This document shows, one piece after another, positions 32,340 to 41,612 of a DNA stretch of 64,000 nucleotides (the stretch's first letter is position 1; every line of letters begins with the position of its first letter). Source of the DNA: Forficula auricularia. Its lineage: Eukaryota; Arthropoda; Insecta; Dermaptera; Forficulidae. The stretch spans positions 186,001 through 250,000 of the forward strand of contig JALMQS010000315.1 in NCBI GenBank assembly GCA_024734495.1. The letters run 5' to 3'. The notes under the pieces were generated by a model that did no database searches, was not told where the DNA came from, and was given only the letters and a program-made list of their open reading frames with translations. Position numbers and translations under genes: made by a program.

Positions 32340-32470
32340 GAAAAAAAATATCGGCAGATGGGAAGTCTATCTAAACAAAATGGGAAAGACCGACAACAAC
32401 ACCAAGAACACTGGAATGCTGCTGTCCCGATACCAAATAACAGGATTCGCTTTTTCACTTGATATTTGAC
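32340..32470 (+). CDS. Candidate exon after a strong splice acceptor
   Basis: A long T-run followed by CAG (up to 32336) is an excellent acceptor. The sequence behind is GC-richer and open in two frames: one reads WEVYLNKMGKTDNNTKNTGM..LSRYQITGF, the other YRQMGSLSKQNGKDRQQHQE. No family was recognised and neither frame can be preferred. It may be the last exon of an unknown gene or a transposon piece. Confidence 0.25.
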
Positions 32471-32601
32471 AAAAATCATGCAAAAAGTAATAGTAATGAA
32501 CGAGTACAATGTTTTAAATAAATAAATAAATAAATAAAAAAGAAAAGTAAAGATTTGATAAGGTTTGTGATGAAATTTCCCTATTTCGAAGCTTATAAAT
32601 A

Positions 32602-32645
32602 GATTTTAGCCGGATGCCTCGAGCCGGATTTGAAAATCATGGGTG
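32602..32645 (-). repeat. SINE fragment
   Basis: AGATTTTAGCCGGATGCCTCGAGCCGGATT matches the 13845-13872 segment of the SINE-like repeat. Confidence 0.6.
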
Positions 32646-33490
32646 ACAGCACACATCCTTGTCGAAAAATCAATGTTGTTGTCCTCTGTTTGATAGTTTT
32701 TATTGGTAACCATTGCTGAAGACATGGAGGTATAGAGTTAAAATCAAAAATAGTGATTGATTCTGCTTTTTTCAAATATTTCGTAACGCGATTTGTGTTG
32801 ATGTTTTTGACGGGCAAAGGCTTTAAGAAAAAACCAAGCTATAAATATTCCTCCATAGTTCCCGTCTGATAGTTTGTGTAGAACTCCTCTCGAATAATAC
32901 CCCTGGGATTGTGTTGGGATTGTTTCTGTATCCAGATGTCAAAAAAAGAAGTATTCGAAATCAGGGAACATTCTCAAAACGTTTTAGTAATATTACATAC
33001 CGGATTAACATTGAATAATATTGTTAGGTAAGTAATATTGCTAAAAAAGTAGGAAAATAATTGAAAACCTACAATTAGTTTAACAAAATGAAGCGCTGAT
33101 TAGTTTTTTTTTAGTCTTTCTCCTCTTTACGTTTCCCTTGCTAAATATAGGTATTTTCTAAATATAATTTTAGCTTAAAGGGAGGAGTTTAGGGTTGACA
33201 TTTCATCATGTGTTCTGTGCAATGTAAACGACTACCATTACGATTTCAAAAATGGGGGGGGGGGGGGTCAAAAAATGAAAATCTTGGCATTTACGAAACT
33301 TAACCAAATTTTGTATACATAATCAGTGGGAGACCAGAAGTATAAAAATGCAAAAACTAACAAACAGAGAGAAATCAGAAAATTCGCTTATTTATCGTCT
33401 ATGTTTACATTACACAATTATTGATTGTTTGTTAAAAGTGTTATTAATCATTATCGTTGTTCACCCCTCGGTCATTCTATTGACATTTGG
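32646..33490. other. Stretch with family A fragment and G-run
   Basis: Family A at 33060-33112 (inverted); a G-run at 33256-33267 followed by Helitron-interior-like TTTTGTATACATAATC..GGGAGACCAGAAGTATAAAAATGC. No gene. Confidence 0.4.
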
Positions 33491-33548
33491 CTACTTCAGC
33501 TTTAGCCATCCCGGCATTTGCCATAAGTTGTTAAGGAAACCTGGAGGG
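33491..33548 (-). repeat. Dispersed repeat shared with 54858-54900
   Basis: TAGCCATCCCGGCATTTGCC and ATAAGTTGTTAAGGAAACCT are the complement of the segment upstream of the LINE 3' end at 55.1 kb, so this may be a LINE 3' UTR piece. Confidence 0.6.
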
Positions 33549-33832
33549 CCACATATAAAAATAAAAGAATAAAATCCGTTTTTTTTTTTTTGTGCCTATG
33601 TTACCTCATATCTCCGCCAATTGTCAACCGATTTTGAAAATTTTTCGTCGAATTTAGCTTCCATCATTCTAAACGCACTGACATATTAAATGTAGATTTT
33701 TAATCAAATCGATGATAAATTAAAAATGACAAAATGAAATATTTTGAGCGGTTAGTTTCGCCCAATTTTTTAGATATGAACTATTTTCTTGGGGGGAGGG
33801 TTAGTGTCTTCTGCTGGAATTATAAATTTTAT

Positions 33833-33865
33833 TTATTTATAACGAGACTATAGTTTCGAGGGCTT
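33833..33865 (-). mobile_element. Penelope-like end fragment (3' half of hammerhead core)
   Basis: Minus strand reads CCCTCGAAACTATAGTCTCG then TTATAAATAAATA: the GAAAC-TATA-GTC helix III and cleavage triplet of the Penelope ends, with the sequence just 3' of the cut site. The CUGANGA half is not kept. Confidence 0.6.
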
Positions 33866-34314
33866 TGCCTTTTTTTAATTTTTATTTTAACTTCTTTAAA
33901 ATTTATTCATTGGAATTTTTTCAAAACATATAATTACGGACAGCTAATAATTTCATCTCGAGCTCTAAAGTCAAAAATTAAAATTAAAGAAAAATTTAAA
34001 AACCATATTAAGGAAAGAGATATTTTTAATTTGCATGCCAGATGATCTCATGCCCTCAAACTAAATCATCGCCAGTGACAGCGTCGGCCGGTGCCGCTGG
34101 GACGAAATATTAACATGAAATTACTTTTTTTAAGTTTTGATTATTACATGATTTTGGTCTTTTTAGATAAAATAATCAAATTTTGTATTTTGCGTTTTTT
34201 TTTGATAATTTATTTTTTCATTCAGATTGATGAAATTTATAGGAATATATTTTATAAAAAAGAATAAATGAGGTTTGAGGTGATGCAACTAAAGACTTCT
34301 AATTCATAGAAACT

Positions 34315-34510
34315 TATCGACCGAGGTCGGACCATACTATTCTGTTGCTTATATTCACGGCATATCCGGAAAAATAAGAAAACTTTTTAAAGTTTACCTG
34401 GACCCCACGTGGCTGCTTTAGCAAGATCGCGATGGAGGTCCGCGTTTCGAAGGCATCTATGTTCCCGAGGCCAATAAAAGAAAAGAAAAAAAAAATTGAA
34501 AGCTGCTGCG
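34315..34510 (+). pseudogene. Possible retroelement polymerase fragment
   Basis: A frame reads YSVAYIHGISGKIRKLFKVY, resembling the Tyr-(Val/Ile)-x-Gly-x-Ser-x-Lys-Ile-x-Arg-x-(Leu/Phe) segment that follows the RT in Penelope-like and some LINE polymerases. It is interrupted by a stop and then reads DRDGGPRFEGIYVPE. Weak on its own. Confidence 0.3.
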
Positions 34511-34979
34511 ACAATGGCTGAAGCGGAAAAACGTCAAAAAATCTAAAAAAATATACTCTTCAAATGTAATCGCTATGATGAGATCAATATTTTTACAACA
34601 ATGACACAATTAGACTATAACATTCTGATTTGTTTTCAGAATCCATTTTGAAATTTACAGAATTATCGATATCCTTCAATATATAAAGAGATTCTTTTAT
34701 TTTTAAAACTTTTAAGGCATTTTTATTCAACTTTTTTCACTCCACTGAGAAATTATTTATTATTAAATTATTAATTTTATTTAGTGTTTTTTTGAATCAA
34801 TCGAGATTTTGCTTGAGTCTCTTACAAACATTTTAGGCACAATTTTTCAAAGTATAAGGTTGTAGGAATCGATTTTCTGCTTTTTTTTCAATTAGAAATG
34901 TGTCGGCAATAAGAGATGGATGTTTGTTAAACCCATCAAAAGATAAAATATTAAAAATTAGCCTTCTTAAAAATTATGA
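34511..34979. other. AT-rich stretch, nothing recognised
   Basis: No open frame or repeat match seen. Confidence 0.4.
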
Positions 34980-35061
34980 GTTTCGGGGGGGGGGGGGGGT
35001 CCCGGGGGCAGAGCCCCCTAAGCTATGCAAGAGGGGCCGCCGAAGGGCAACGCGTAGCTAG
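34980..35061 (+). mobile_element. Helitron 3'-end-like fragment
   Basis: A G-run, then GGGGGCAGAGCCCCCTAAGC and GGGGCCGCCGAAGGGCAACG, ending CGTAGCTAG|T. CTAG followed by T with GC-rich hairpins just upstream is the Helitron 3' end pattern. No matching 5' end was found in range. Confidence 0.45.
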
Positions 35062-35350
35062 TAGAATATACTAATTCCATTGATATTTGTTACTACTAAG
35101 TTACATTTTACGTGATTGTTTATTGCGTTATAAGTACTAGTTGCAATTTTTTGTCGCGTTGCGTCTTTTCAGGCGCTCCTATGTCGACTTCATTTTGAAT
35201 GATCATTCTATATTGGATTTTTTGACATTTCGGTTTTTCGCCTCATTTTAGGTGTTTATTTTCTTTAACTTTTTTTTTTTTAAACGAATATGTCAAAAAT
35301 TATAGTATTTTTAATAGGCTCACCTTGTTATTATTTTTCTAACAAATATA

Positions 35351-35680
35351 TGTAAGCTCGAAACACCCACACATGAAGACGAGTGGAAGGGAAGACAAGC
35401 ACAAGCAAGGGACATAATAGATTGAGACATCAAGCAGTAGAGAGTTAATTTAAAACGCTCACTTCAAACACAATTGTTAATATACAATATTTGAGAACTA
35501 GATATTATATAAATTCATTTCAAATAAACATCATTGTTAAAACTAAATAAAGGACCTGAAATTTCGAGTTTCACATTTCAGGTAAATAATATAAAACTCA
35601 TTGTAAATATCTGTATATATTAATAAACACTTCACATTTCAGTGGAACACGATTTTTATCTACCTCGCACCCATCCCACT
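35351..35680 (+). repeat. 5' LTR (330 bp) of the gypsy element
   Basis: Starts TGTAAGCTCG, ends CATCCCACT. TATATAAA at 35506-35513 is a likely promoter. A perfect 8 bp hairpin CCTGAAAT/ATTTCAGG lies at 35555-35562/35575-35582 and carries GAAATTTCGAGTT (35558-35570). AATAAA at 35622-35627 is the likely poly(A) signal. Confidence 0.93.
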
Positions 35681-35683
35681 TAT

Positions 35684-35696
35684 AACTCGAAATTTC
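35684..35696 (+). promoter_or_regulatory. Putative primer-binding site, complementary to the element's own LTR RNA
   Basis: Three bases after the LTR, AACTCGAAATTTC is the exact reverse complement of GAAATTTCGAGTT at 35558-35570 inside the LTR. No TGG start typical of tRNA primer sites is present. This matches the self-priming arrangement known from Tf1/sushi-type elements, where the transcript's 5' end folds back onto the primer site. The LTR partner lies 45-50 bases after the TATA box, slightly further than a usual start site. Confidence 0.6.
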
Positions 35697-35705
35697 TCAA
35701 ACGAG

Positions 35706-36836
35706 ATGTCTACCAGAGTGAGGCTACTTTTGATGAAAGAAGACGTGGATGGTGTTTTAACAAATAATGTAAAAACAATCAAGCTACAAGATGATAGCAT
35801 AACATATGTCTTTCCGAAGGAATACCAAGGTGAGCAGTCACATATTGAATTAAAACAAATCAGTATTATAAAATCTGCATATAAAAGTATGACAAAAGAT
35901 GGTCACTACAGAAACGTAAATATTACTTTACCGAATGAGATAAAGAAATATTACATAGATGAACAAAATAATTTCATTTTTAAAAACTTTCTATTAGAAG
36001 AAGAACAAATTGAAAGCTTAAATGTATCAGAATATCTAGAAATTAGCAATGAAACAAATATAATGTTAAACATTGAAAAAAAATTTAACATAAATAAATT
36101 CTATGGCATTCAACAAAATGCTATAGAATGGCTAAAGTCATTTGAAACAGAATGCAAAAGACATAAAGTATCAAATGACAATTTAAAAATTCAAATCATG
36201 AACTTCTTTCTGGAAGCCAATGCAAAAGATTGGTACAGAAATAACAAAATAAAAATAGATGATAATAATTGGTCAAAATGGACACATTCTTTTAAATTAG
36301 TATACGCAAAAAAAGGCTGGACAGAAATTAATTATGCATACAAATATAAATATATAAATGGATCATTAATCGATTATAGTCTTAGAAAAGAAAAATTATT
36401 ATTGGAAGCTGAACCCTCCATCTCAGAGGAATCTAAGATAAATCACATAGTTATTAATTTACCAGAAAACGTCCAAAATAATTTAGATAAAGAAGAATTA
36501 AATAACACTGACGAATTAATGAACATTCTCAGAAAATATGACATGCAATATTCTAATTATAATAATAAAAACCTAAATAAATATGAATTACAATGTACAC
36601 ATGATAAAAATACTGAAATGTCAAAGAAAATTCAAAATTCAAAATGTGTAATAAAATCACCTTGTTATAAATGTGTCAAATTGGGATATCAAAATAGATA
36701 CCATCCTATTGCAATATGTCGAAATAAAAATTTATATAAAGAAAAATTTGAAATACATTTGAATGAAAACATTCCTGAATCAAATTTGAATGAAAACACA
36801 AAAAACGATCAGAGCCCGACCAAGTTAATCCACTAA
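35706..36836 (+). CDS. gag: gag (capsid-nucleocapsid) of the gypsy element
   Basis: ATG at 35706; 376 residues, uninterrupted. The middle part has the retrotransposon capsid pattern: GIQQNAIEWLKSFETECKRH (about residues 134-153) and MNFFLEANAKDWYRNN (165-180). Near the C-terminus is one knuckle C320-x2-C323-x9-H333-x4-C338, with nine in place of the usual four residues between the second Cys and the His. Capsid forms the particle in which reverse transcription occurs; the knuckle binds RNA. The last codons overlap the protease frame at an A AAA AAC heptamer. Confidence 0.88.
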   Translation: MSTRVRLLLMKEDVDGVLTNNVKTIKLQDDSITYVFPKEYQGEQSHIELKQISIIKSAYKSMTKDGHYRNVNITLPNEIKKYYIDEQNNFIFKNFLLEEEQIESLNVSEYLEISNETNIMLNIEKKFNINKFYGIQQNAIEWLKSFETECKRHKVSNDNLKIQIMNFFLEANAKDWYRNNKIKIDDNNWSKWTHSFKLVYAKKGWTEINYAYKYKYINGSLIDYSLRKEKLLLEAEPSISEESKINHIVINLPENVQNNLDKEELNNTDELMNILRKYDMQYSNYNNKNLNKYELQCTHDKNTEMSKKIQNSKCVIKSPCYKCVKLGYQNRYHPIAICRNKNLYKEKFEIHLNENIPESNLNENTKNDQSPTKLIH

Positions 36837-37363
36837 TAAAATTAAATGTTTTAATCAATAAATTTAAAAAAGTAGAGGCTGTTTATGACACAGGCTCTAA
36901 TTGTTCATTATTGAATCACAACTTGATGAAGGAATTAAAACAAGAAATAAAAAAAGATAACACAATATTTAAGACAATAAATGGATTAAACTTTATAGAA
37001 GGTCGGGCAAGAATAGAACTAAAAATCAATAAAATTTCAGATTTTCTAGATGTATACATAATAAAAAACAATAATTTCTCATATGACATGTTACTAGGCT
37101 TAGATGCCATAAAAAAATTTAAATTAATTCAAAATGAAAAATTGAAATTATTTCAAAAGATTAATAAGACTAAAATAGATATAACAGAAAAATCAGATAA
37201 AGAAAGAGAAATATTCTCAGAAATAGATAATAATAAAGAATTAAAAGATAAAGAAATAACTAAACGAATATATTTAAATGAATACATAAAAATGAAAGAT
37301 TATGAAATATTTTTAAATCACCTCGATAATAAAAAAAGAAAAAGTACTAAAATTATTAGATAA
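36794..37363 (+). CDS. pro: Retroviral-type aspartic protease (start of pol)
   Basis: Read in the minus-one frame relative to gag. VEAVYDTGSNCSLLN carries the catalytic Asp-Thr-Gly at 36887-36895, and SYDMLLGLDAIKKF matches the later flap/ILG region. It matures Gag and Pol. The C-terminal part is a charged linker. The frame ends at 37363 because of one base too many around the A7 run at 37331-37337; the RT frame carries on with EKVLKLLDKFEYIFA. Confidence 0.82.
   Translation, partial: KHKKRSEPDQVNPLIKLNVLINKFKKVEAVYDTGSNCSLLNHNLMKELKQEIKKDNTIFKTINGLNFIEGRARIELKINKISDFLDVYIIKNNNFSYDMLLGLDAIKKFKLIQNEKLKLFQKINKTKIDITEKSDKEREIFSEIDNNKELKDKEITKRIYLNEYIKMKDYEIFLNHLDNKKRKSTKIIR
36800..36806 (+). 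promoter_or_regulatory. Minus-one ribosomal frameshift heptamer (A AAA AAC)
   Basis: In the gag frame the triplets are AAA (36801-36803) AAC (36804-36806) preceded by A, the classic X XXY YYZ slippery sequence. The minus-one frame is open from 36794, just after a TGA at 36791-36793, and continues into the protease. Gag stops 28 bases further on. No strong downstream stem was recognised. Confidence 0.75.
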
Positions 37364-38555
37364 ATTTGAATATATTTTTGCCAAAGATAAATTCGACGTT
37401 GGTATTATAAGAGAAAAAGCAAAAATTAGACTATCAGAATATAAATACATATATAAAAAACCCTACAGATGTTCTTTGCCTGATCAGAAGGAAATCGAAA
37501 ATCAGATCACAAATCTTTTAGAAAGAGGTCTAATAGAAGAATCAAGTTCTCCTTTCGCAGCACCGGTAACCATGGCTTTCAAAAAGGAAGAAGGGAAAAA
37601 GAACAGGCTGTGTGTTGATTACAAATCTTTGAACGAGTTGGTGGTCCCAGAAACACATCCATTTCCACGAATTGAAGACATAATTGTTAAAGCTGGAAAT
37701 TGTGAATGGTTCACAGCACTAGATATAAATTCGGCTTTCTGGTCAATTCCAATAAGAGAAAAAGACAAAGAAAAATTGGCGTTCATAACTCATGAGGGCC
37801 ACTATAATTGGAATGTGTTACCATTCGGAATGCGAACATCAAGCTCAATATTTCAGAGGATTTTAGCAAACATAATTAGGCAAAATAAATTAAATAAATT
37901 TTGCATCAACTATATTGATGACATTCTAATCTTTTCAGAAGATTATGATAGCCACATAAATCATATTGAATTAGTTTTAAATGCGATAAAAAATGAAGGG
38001 CTTAAATTAAAATTATCTAAATGCAACTTTGCAAAAAACTCAATAAAATTCTTAGGGCATATTATAAAGAAAAATGAAGTAAGGCCCTATAAGGATAATC
38101 TAATTTCAATTAAAAATTTTCCAATCCCCAAAAACAAGAAGAACATCAGACAATACCTTGGGAAAATTAACTTCTATCATAAGTATCTCCCAGATGGATC
38201 ACAAGTATTAGAACCGTTACACAACTTATTGAGAAAAAACATTAAGTTCAATTGGGATGAAAAGTGCCAACAAGCATTTAAAAAAGTAAAAAGTTATTTA
38301 TGCCAAAGTCCCATACTATCTATTTATGATGAACACAAAGAAATATTCATATTCACAGACGCATCAAATTTTGGTTTTGGAGCCATATTGAAGCAACCAC
38401 AAGAAAATGGAGAACTTCACCCAGTGGCGTACTTCTCGAAGAAATCAAAACCAGCACAAAAAAAGAAACCAGCAATTTTCTTAGAATGCTTGGCAATAAA
38501 AGAGGCTATTCTTTATTGGCAATATTGGTTAATCGGAAAAAATTCACAGTCATAA
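37338..38555 (+). CDS. pol: Reverse transcriptase and start of RNase H
   Basis: From KLLDKFEYIF through PYRCSLPDQKEIENQI (primer-grip lead-in), then NRLCVDYKSLNELV, FTALDINSAFWSIPI (first catalytic Asp), NVLPFGMRTSSSIFQR and FCINYIDDILIFS (YIDD active site), HIIKKNEVRPY (thumb) and the connection. RNase H begins with IFTDASNFGFGAIL (Asp of the active site) and LECLAIKEAI (Glu). The frame is lost at 38537-38542, an A6 run with one base missing; the next frame continues KFTVITDHKPLENL. The first ATG in frame is not meaningful, since pol is made by frameshift. Confidence 0.9.
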   Translation, partial: EKVLKLLDKFEYIFAKDKFDVGIIREKAKIRLSEYKYIYKKPYRCSLPDQKEIENQITNLLERGLIEESSSPFAAPVTMAFKKEEGKKNRLCVDYKSLNELVVPETHPFPRIEDIIVKAGNCEWFTALDINSAFWSIPIREKDKEKLAFITHEGHYNWNVLPFGMRTSSSIFQRILANIIRQNKLNKFCINYIDDILIFSEDYDSHINHIELVLNAIKNEGLKLKLSKCNFAKNSIKFLGHIIKKNEVRPYKDNLISIKNFPIPKNKKNIRQYLGKINFYHKYLPDGSQVLEPLHNLLRKNIKFNWDEKCQQAFKKVKSYLCQSPILSIYDEHKEIFIFTDASNFGFGAILKQPQENGELHPVAYFSKKSKPAQKKKPAIFLECLAIKEAILYWQYWLIGKNSQS

Positions 38556-39508
38556 CCGACCACAAACCACTAGAAAACTTAAAAGTCAAAGTAAGGACAG
38601 ACGAACCTCTTGGAGATTTGATACACTACCTATCACAATACAACTTCGACATAAAATATGCTCCTGGAAAGGACAATTTGGAAGCAGATGCCTTATCCAG
38701 GAACCCAGTTCTGGAATCCTTTGAAAATGAAGAAGATGTGCTAAAAACAGTCAATTTAATATCAATAGAAGAAATAAAGGAAGACCAAAGATTAAATGAA
38801 CATGAAATAAAAAATTCAAAAAAAGTAATAAACAGAGGAGATATAAAATTTAAAATAACAAAAAATAGTAAAACTAGAATATTTGTATCCAAACCATTTG
38901 GCATGGAACTAATAAAAAAGATCCATGAATTTTACGGTCATATTGGAACGAAACACCTAATTGCCAAAATCAGACCAAACTATTATTTTAAAAATATGGA
39001 TAGAGAAATAGAAAAATTCTGCAGAGAATGCAAAATATGTAACGAGAATAAAACGAGATCAATAAGGAAATTCGGACTGACATCAAAACTGGGCCCTGCC
39101 ACAACACCTTATGAAATAATGTCAATAGATACTATAGGCGGTTTTGGAGGTAATAACTCAACAAAGAAATATCTCCATATCTTAATTGATCATTTCACAA
39201 GATTTGTATTCTTCACAACATCCATAGGACAAACAGCAAGAGAATTTATAAAACTAATTGATCCCATCACAAAAGACAATAACATCAAAATAATACTAGG
39301 AGATCAGTACGCAGGCATAAACTCCACAGAATTAAAAAAATATCTGAAAGAGAAAAATATAGAACAAATATTTACATGTACTGACTGTCCTGAATCGAAT
39401 GGTCTAATTGAGAGGGTAAACCAGTCGATCTCAAACAGAATCAGATGCAAAGCAAATACAGATAAAAAAAGATCCTGGCCTAAACTTGCCAAAAGAAAGC
39501 ATAGATGA
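38537..39508 (+). CDS. pol: RNase H end and integrase
   Basis: RNase H finishes with KFTVITDHKPLENL and KDNLEADALSRNP (final Asp). Integrase zinc finger: HEFYGHIGTKH..(His-x4-His) and FCRECKICNEN (Cys-x2-Cys). Core: SIDTIGG (Asp), IILGDQYAGI (Asp) and ESNGLIERVNQSI (Glu), the D,D-35-E triad. Integrase inserts the DNA copy into the genome. The frame is lost between 39473 and 39494 by one base too many in an A-run; downstream codons read ESIDEYNKTIHSVTGFSP in another frame. Confidence 0.9.
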   Translation, partial: KKFTVITDHKPLENLKVKVRTDEPLGDLIHYLSQYNFDIKYAPGKDNLEADALSRNPVLESFENEEDVLKTVNLISIEEIKEDQRLNEHEIKNSKKVINRGDIKFKITKNSKTRIFVSKPFGMELIKKIHEFYGHIGTKHLIAKIRPNYYFKNMDREIEKFCRECKICNENKTRSIRKFGLTSKLGPATTPYEIMSIDTIGGFGGNNSTKKYLHILIDHFTRFVFFTTSIGQTAREFIKLIDPITKDNNIKIILGDQYAGINSTELKKYLKEKNIEQIFTCTDCPESNGLIERVNQSISNRIRCKANTDKKRSWPKLAKRKHR

Positions 39509-39910
39509 ATACAACAAAACAATACATAGTGTCACAGGATTCTCACCAATGTACTTATTGTACGGCAAGGATACGAGTATAGTACCAGAGGAATTTATAT
39601 CTGTAAGAAATCTTGAAGAAGACAGAAAAAAAGCATTAGAAGAACTCAAATAAAAATTTTATACAAAATAAAACAAGAATAGATAAAAATAAAAAAAAAT
39701 ATGAATTCAAGAAAAACGACTTAGTGTATGTAGATACAGGAGCAAATTAAATAGAAAAAATTAGACAAGATAAGAAAAGGCCCATTTAAAATACTACAAA
39801 GAGTTTCAAATTCAATATACAAAATAAATTACACAAAAAAAGGAAGAAATCACACACTTTTCCATGTTAATAAGCTGATACCCTTCTCTCAAAATTCCTC
39901 CGCGGGGGGG
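39495..39910 (+). pseudogene. Integrase C-terminal region with GPY/F-like motif, frame-broken
   Basis: 39495-39653 encodes YNKTIHSVTGFSPMYLLYGK, the end of the integrase core. After further one-base shifts near 39650 and 39748-39760, KYEFKKNDLVYV, RKGPFKILQRVSNSIYKI and LFHVNKLIPF follow: the SH3-like C-terminal domain with a GPF (GPY/F) motif. Sequence ends in GGGGGGGAGA before the 3' LTR. The breaks lie in or next to short A-runs. Confidence 0.75.
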
Positions 39911-39913
39911 AGA
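39903..39913 (+). promoter_or_regulatory. Polypurine tract
   Basis: A G-run ending GGGGGGGAGA directly before the TGTAAGC start of the 3' LTR; the standard plus-strand primer of LTR elements. Confidence 0.8.
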
Positions 39914-40242
39914 TGTAAGCTCGAAACACCCACACATGAAGACGAGTGGAAGGGGAAGACAAGCACAAGCAAGGGACATAATAGATTGAGACATCAAGCA
40001 GTAGAGAGTTAATTTAAAACGCTCACTTCAAACACAATTGTTAATATACAATATTTGAGAACTAGATATTATATAAATTCATTTCAAATAAACATCATTG
40101 TTAAAACTAAATAAAGGACCTGAAATTTCGAGTTTCACATTTCAGGTAAATAATATAAAACTCATTGTAAATATCTGTATATATTAATAAACACTTCACA
40201 TTTCAGTGGAACACGATTTTTATTCTACCTCGCACACCATCC

Positions 40243-40246
<4 letters not shown>
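39914..40246 (+). repeat. 3' LTR (333 bp) of the gypsy element
   Basis: Identical to the 5' LTR by eye except for three single-base insertions (GGAAGGGGAAG, TTTTATTCTACC, CGCACACCATCC). No substitution found. Confidence 0.93.

Positions 40247-40306
<60 letters not shown>
40247..40306. repeat. (AT)n microsatellite
   Basis: About 30 TA units starting at the 3' LTR edge; the element inserted into or next to an existing TA tract. Confidence 0.95.
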
Positions 40307-40312
<6 letters not shown>

Positions 40313-41523
40313 AAAGCAATAAAAACCGGCAACTCAATTTTTTGGGTGAGTTTTTTATCTTGGAGACAGTCTTATAACTCAAATTTTCAATGACAATCTA
40401 GATTTGTGGATTCCACAAATTTTTAATTTAAATTATTTCAAAATGGACATGAATCACGATTCTCGTCTATTTTGAAATCAAAAAATAAACATTTTTCAGT
40501 CAGTATGCGTGGCAGGCAGGCGAATCTTTCATTAGAAACTAATCAAAGAAACTGACTTAAATTTTGCAACCCCTTTCGTGCCACTCGTCTCTGAACTACC
40601 CTTGAAATGCTTCTGTACCCGAGAGCACAGAAAGCACCTCGGAATTGACAAGAGGACCAGACATGACATTTCTGAATCTTGAAATAAAAAAATATTTTTC
40701 CAGAAATGATGCCGTATTCGATGGAATTTGCAAAAAAAAAAGCAAAGATTAAAATTTCAAAAAATGAAGGATACTTTTTTAAAAACCCATCAATTTAAAA
40801 ATAATTTTATTATTTTTTTGTAATAAGCTTTTAGATAGTTAGTAGAAGAAAATTGCTTCCTGCGACGTTCAACAATTAGTGAAGACATGTAGATATCGAC
40901 TTGAAGTGAAAAATCTTGGGAGCATAATTTCCAGTAAAGAGAAGCAGTGGGGGCAATGCCCCCCTTATGTCCCCCCCTTAACTACGCGCAGTCAAATTGT
41001 CAAACACACTGTACACTACATAAATCAATCTATTTATAATGAAATAAGTTGAAAAAAATCACTGGCTATAATCTAACAAATATTATATTATAAAAAAGAA
41101 TTTATTTTAAGGTCAAAATGAAAAAAATATAGTGTCTGGATAAGGTCCTAAAAAATAAAAATAAGAAGCTAAAAAACATACTAGTATGTGCCAAATTTTA
41201 GCTTGTTATTTAAAAGAAAAAATATGTAAAGTAGTTTTATTTTCCCCACATTAAACAATAACCAATACATATTTTAAGACATAAAATAATTAATTTCTTC
41301 ATTTAAATTTCTTGCCAGCGTCGTTTTTTTGTTTTGGCTCTTTCAGAAAAAGAGAGTTCCCTAATTGATATCGTCGCTGATCTTACAAAAGTTTTTGGTC
41401 AAATACGTATTATAATAATTTAAAATACATTTTAAATATTTGTTTCATTTTATTTGTTATGACTGTATATTACAGTTAAATAGAATCGACTTAAAATCAA
41501 AAAGACTAAATTCTTTTTTGGTC
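40307..41523. other. AT-rich stretch, nothing firm
   Basis: GTGGGGGCAATGCCCCCCTTA near 40947-40968 is Helitron-3'-like. Otherwise no gene or repeat was recognised. Confidence 0.35.
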
Positions 41524-41612
41524 TTATTCATCTTTAGTCCTTGTTTTTAATAAGAGGAAAATCTGCGTCCCGCTGCAGCCGGACCTGAAAGGGGCTTTCT
41601 CGCAAAATGATA
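41524..41612 (-). pseudogene. Partial copy of the decayed acidic frame at 2.4 kb
   Basis: Plus strand GCGTCCCGCTGCAGCCGG..AAAGGG..CTTTCTCGCAAAATGA matches 2393-2437, coding for VSFCEK.PF on the minus strand. Flanks differ, so only a fragment was copied. Confidence 0.55.

Larger units (their letters stand above)
35351..40246 (+). mobile_element. Ty3/gypsy-type LTR retrotransposon, recently inserted
   Basis: Element of about 4.9 kb: 5' LTR, putative self-complementary primer site, gag, minus-one overlap, protease, RT, RNase H, integrase with GPY/F-type C-terminus, polypurine tract, 3' LTR. RT before integrase places it in Ty3/gypsy. The flank ATATA precedes the 5' LTR and ATATA follows the 3' LTR, a plausible target duplication though inside a TA repeat. 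The LTRs show no substitution, so the insertion is young, yet pol has several one-base frame breaks. No envelope frame and no chromodomain were seen. Clade not assigned. Confidence 0.92.

Noticed and set aside
38626..39649. Minus-strand frames opposite gypsy pol
   Set aside because: Shadows of the integrase and RNase H reading frames.
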